From the NCBI GenBank assembly GCA_947628385.1, contig CANQZS010000118.1, forward strand, positions 1-5,891: a stretch of DNA of 5,891 nt. The letters are read 5' to 3'. A program made the position numbers and the translations under genes. The notes beneath the pieces are model-generated. The model had not been told where the DNA came from. It saw only the letters and a list, made by a program, of their open reading frames with translations, and made no database searches. Source of the DNA: an uncultured Clostridia bacterium. Lineage in GTDB: Bacteria > Bacillota > Clostridia > Oscillospirales > Ruminococcaceae. This document shows positions 4,288-5,891 of the stretch, piece after piece; position 1 is the first letter of the stretch, and the number at the start of each line of letters is the position of its first letter.

Positions 4288-5891
4288 ATGGGAAAGGTAA
4301 TTCTCGATTGGAATAAATATTTCGATACCGCAAGAACAGCTGCGGCTGAGGGAGCGGTACTGCTTGAAAACAACGGCGTGCTGCCGCTTGACAAGGATAA
4401 GATCACGGCTGTTTTCGGACGTATACAGAGCAATTACTATAAAAGCGGAACAGGCTCCGGAGGTCTTGTCAACGTTTCCAAGGTATGGAGCATTGTTGAC
4501 GGCCTGAAAGAATACGGCGCAAGGCTCAATGAGGAATTGGAAAAAGTTTATGCGGAATGGGAAAGCTCCCACCCGTTCAGTCACGGCACAGGCTGGGGCG
4601 AAGAGCCATGGTCTCAGGAGGAAATGCCGCTTGACGATGAGTTTGTAAAGCATATTGCGGAGGATTCCGATACGGCTCTGGTAATTATCGGACGTACTGC
4701 CGGCGAAGAGCTGGACAGCAAAAACGAGTCGGGTTCATATCTGCTGACGGATCTTGAATATGATATGCTGCAAAAGGTACGCAGGAATTTCAGGAAAATG
4801 GCTGTCGTTCTGAATGTGGGCGGTATCATAGACATGAAATTCGTACGAGATATAAGACCGGACGCAGTTCTGTATGTATGGCACGGAGGAATGGTCGGCG
4901 GTCTTGCAGCGGCGGACGTCCTGCTGGGAAAGGTAAGTCCGAGCGGAAAGCTTGCGGATACGATCGCGGAAAATATTTCTGACTATCCGTCCGATCCGTA
5001 TTTCGGCGATCCGGAAAGGAATTTCTATTCCGAGGATATTTACGTCGGGTACCGATATTTTGAAACATTCGCGCAGGATAAAGTTCTTTACCCGTTCGGC
5101 TTCGGACTTTCATATACCAACTTTGAAATAAAAACGATTTCCGCTTCTCATGATAAAGAAAATGTACGGCTTGAGATCTCAGTAAAGAATATCGGAAAAT
5201 GTGTGGGAAAGGAAGTCGTTCAGATATACTGCGGCGCGGCTCAGGGCAAGCTTGGCAAACCCGCAAAAGTCCTTTGCGATTTTGAAAAGACAAAGGAGCT
5301 TGCTTCCGGTGAGGAACAAAAAATTTCCTTTGTGGTACCCATTGCTTCTCTGGCGTCCTACGATGATTCGGGAGCGTCGGGATATGCGCATTGCTGCGTT
5401 CTTGAAGCGGGAGAATATAAAATTTTTGCGGGAACCGACGTGCGTTCCGCAGAATGTGTTTACAGCTTTGAAATTCCGGAAACCATTGCCGTAGAAAAGC
5501 TTTCCGAAGCATATGCTCCCGTTCTTGAATTTGAAAGAATGAAAAACGTCGGCGGCAAGGTCGTTATGGAAAATGTTCCTACCGCAAAGACCAATATGGA
5601 TAAACGCCGCAGAGAAGAGCTTCCGCCTGAGATCCCGCAGACCGAGGACAGGGGAATAAAGCTTGCGGACGTACTGAACGGTAAAAATTCCATGGACGAA
5701 TTTATCGCTCAGCTTACCGACGACGATCTTGCCTGTATCATACGCGGCGAGGGAATGGGAAGTCCCAAGGTCACTGCCGGGACCGCAGCCGCTTTCGGAG
5801 GAGTTTCGGAACACCTTGAAGCGCTTGGCATACCTGCCGGCTGCTGCGACGACGGTCCCTCAGGAATGAGACTTGACTGCGGCACAAAGGC
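4288..5891 (+). CDS. Glycoside hydrolase family 3, domain-swapped beta-glucosidase type (3' end outside window)
   Basis: Residues 1-534 are present and the frame is open at the right edge. The domains are in swapped order, as in Ruminococcus albus and Butyrivibrio beta-glucosidases. The GH3 C-terminal alpha/beta domain comes first (about 15-265), with V-L-L-E-N ... L-P-L (24-34), S-G-T-G-S-G-G (53-59), G-K-V-S-P-S-G-K-L (214-222) and Y-P-F-G-F-G-L-S-Y-T (268-277). A fibronectin III-like domain follows (about 294-385), ending E-A-G-E-Y-K-I-F-A-G. The start of the catalytic barrel (from about 463) shows L-T-D-D-D-L-A (476-482) and D-G-P-S-G-M-R (522-528). The acid/base glutamate may be E140 or E141 in G-E-E-L-D. 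The nucleophile aspartate should lie beyond the window. Such enzymes release glucose (or xylose) from beta-linked oligosaccharides. No signal peptide is seen, so it should act in the cytosol on imported cellodextrins. It follows the FapA gene by 45 bases with no terminator between. Substrate specificity cannot be told here. Confidence 0.92.
   Translation, partial: MGKVILDWNKYFDTARTAAAEGAVLLENNGVLPLDKDKITAVFGRIQSNYYKSGTGSGGLVNVSKVWSIVDGLKEYGARLNEELEKVYAEWESSHPFSHGTGWGEEPWSQEEMPLDDEFVKHIAEDSDTALVIIGRTAGEELDSKNESGSYLLTDLEYDMLQKVRRNFRKMAVVLNVGGIIDMKFVRDIRPDAVLYVWHGGMVGGLAAADVLLGKVSPSGKLADTIAENISDYPSDPYFGDPERNFYSEDIYVGYRYFETFAQDKVLYPFGFGLSYTNFEIKTISASHDKENVRLEISVKNIGKCVGKEVVQIYCGAAQGKLGKPAKVLCDFEKTKELASGEEQKISFVVPIASLASYDDSGASGYAHCCVLEAGEYKIFAGTDVRSAECVYSFEIPETIAVEKLSEAYAPVLEFERMKNVGGKVVMENVPTAKTNMDKRRREELPPEIPQTEDRGIKLADVLNGKNSMDEFIAQLTDDDLACIIRGEGMGSPKVTAGTAAAFGGVSEHLEALGIPAGCCDDGPSGMRLDCGTK

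Noticed and set aside
3814..4653. Minus-strand open frame across the end of the FapA gene and the start of the GH3 gene
   Set aside because: It runs antisense to two well-supported genes, and its translation has no recognisable domain.
4826..5814. Several overlapping minus-strand open frames opposite the GH3 gene
   Set aside because: They overlap one another in different frames, have biased composition, and lie antisense to a continuous GH3 coding frame with conserved motifs.

Overview
The window looks like chromosomal DNA from a low-to-moderate GC, Gram-positive gut or rumen clostridium, most likely a Ruminococcus-like member of the Oscillospiraceae. The reasons are AT-rich intergenic DNA, strong GAAAGG/GGGAGG ribosome binding sites, near-consensus sigma-A promoters, and a domain-swapped family 3 glycoside hydrolase of the kind known from Ruminococcus and Butyrivibrio. 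The genus is an inference; no rRNA or other marker gene is present.

Layout from left to right. Bases 1-91 are non-coding and hold a cluster of inverted repeats: a possible REP-like element or the terminator of a gene to the left. A plus-strand gene (203-775) encodes a cytosolic-looking protein with two tandem DUF305 repeats, rich in His, Met and Cys. A plus-strand gene (943-1308), behind an almost perfect TTGACA-17-TATAAT promoter, encodes a stand-alone histidine phosphotransfer (HPt) protein and ends at a clear intrinsic terminator. Convergent to it, a minus-strand gene (1389-2591) encodes carboxynorspermidine synthase, a polyamine enzyme. A 250-bp divergent intergenic region carries a minus-strand promoter for that gene and a plus-strand promoter for a FapA/DUF342 protein (2842-4242). 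Only 45 bases downstream, on the same strand, lies a GH3 beta-glucosidase-type enzyme (4288 to beyond the right edge). Its GH3 C-terminal domain and fibronectin-like domain come before the catalytic barrel.

The five genes do not form one pathway. They look like separate transcription units: DUF305 alone, HPt alone, the polyamine gene alone, and FapA possibly co-transcribed with GH3. All five frames are open and their family signatures are intact as far as they can be seen; the GH3 gene is cut by the window edge. I found no mobile element, CRISPR array, tRNA, rRNA or recognisable riboswitch. I do not see a new multi-gene system. The points most worth a second look are the duplicated, Cys-rich DUF305 protein, the orphan HPt with its strong promoter, the FapA-GH3 pairing away from visible flagellar genes, and the inverted-repeat cluster at the left edge.
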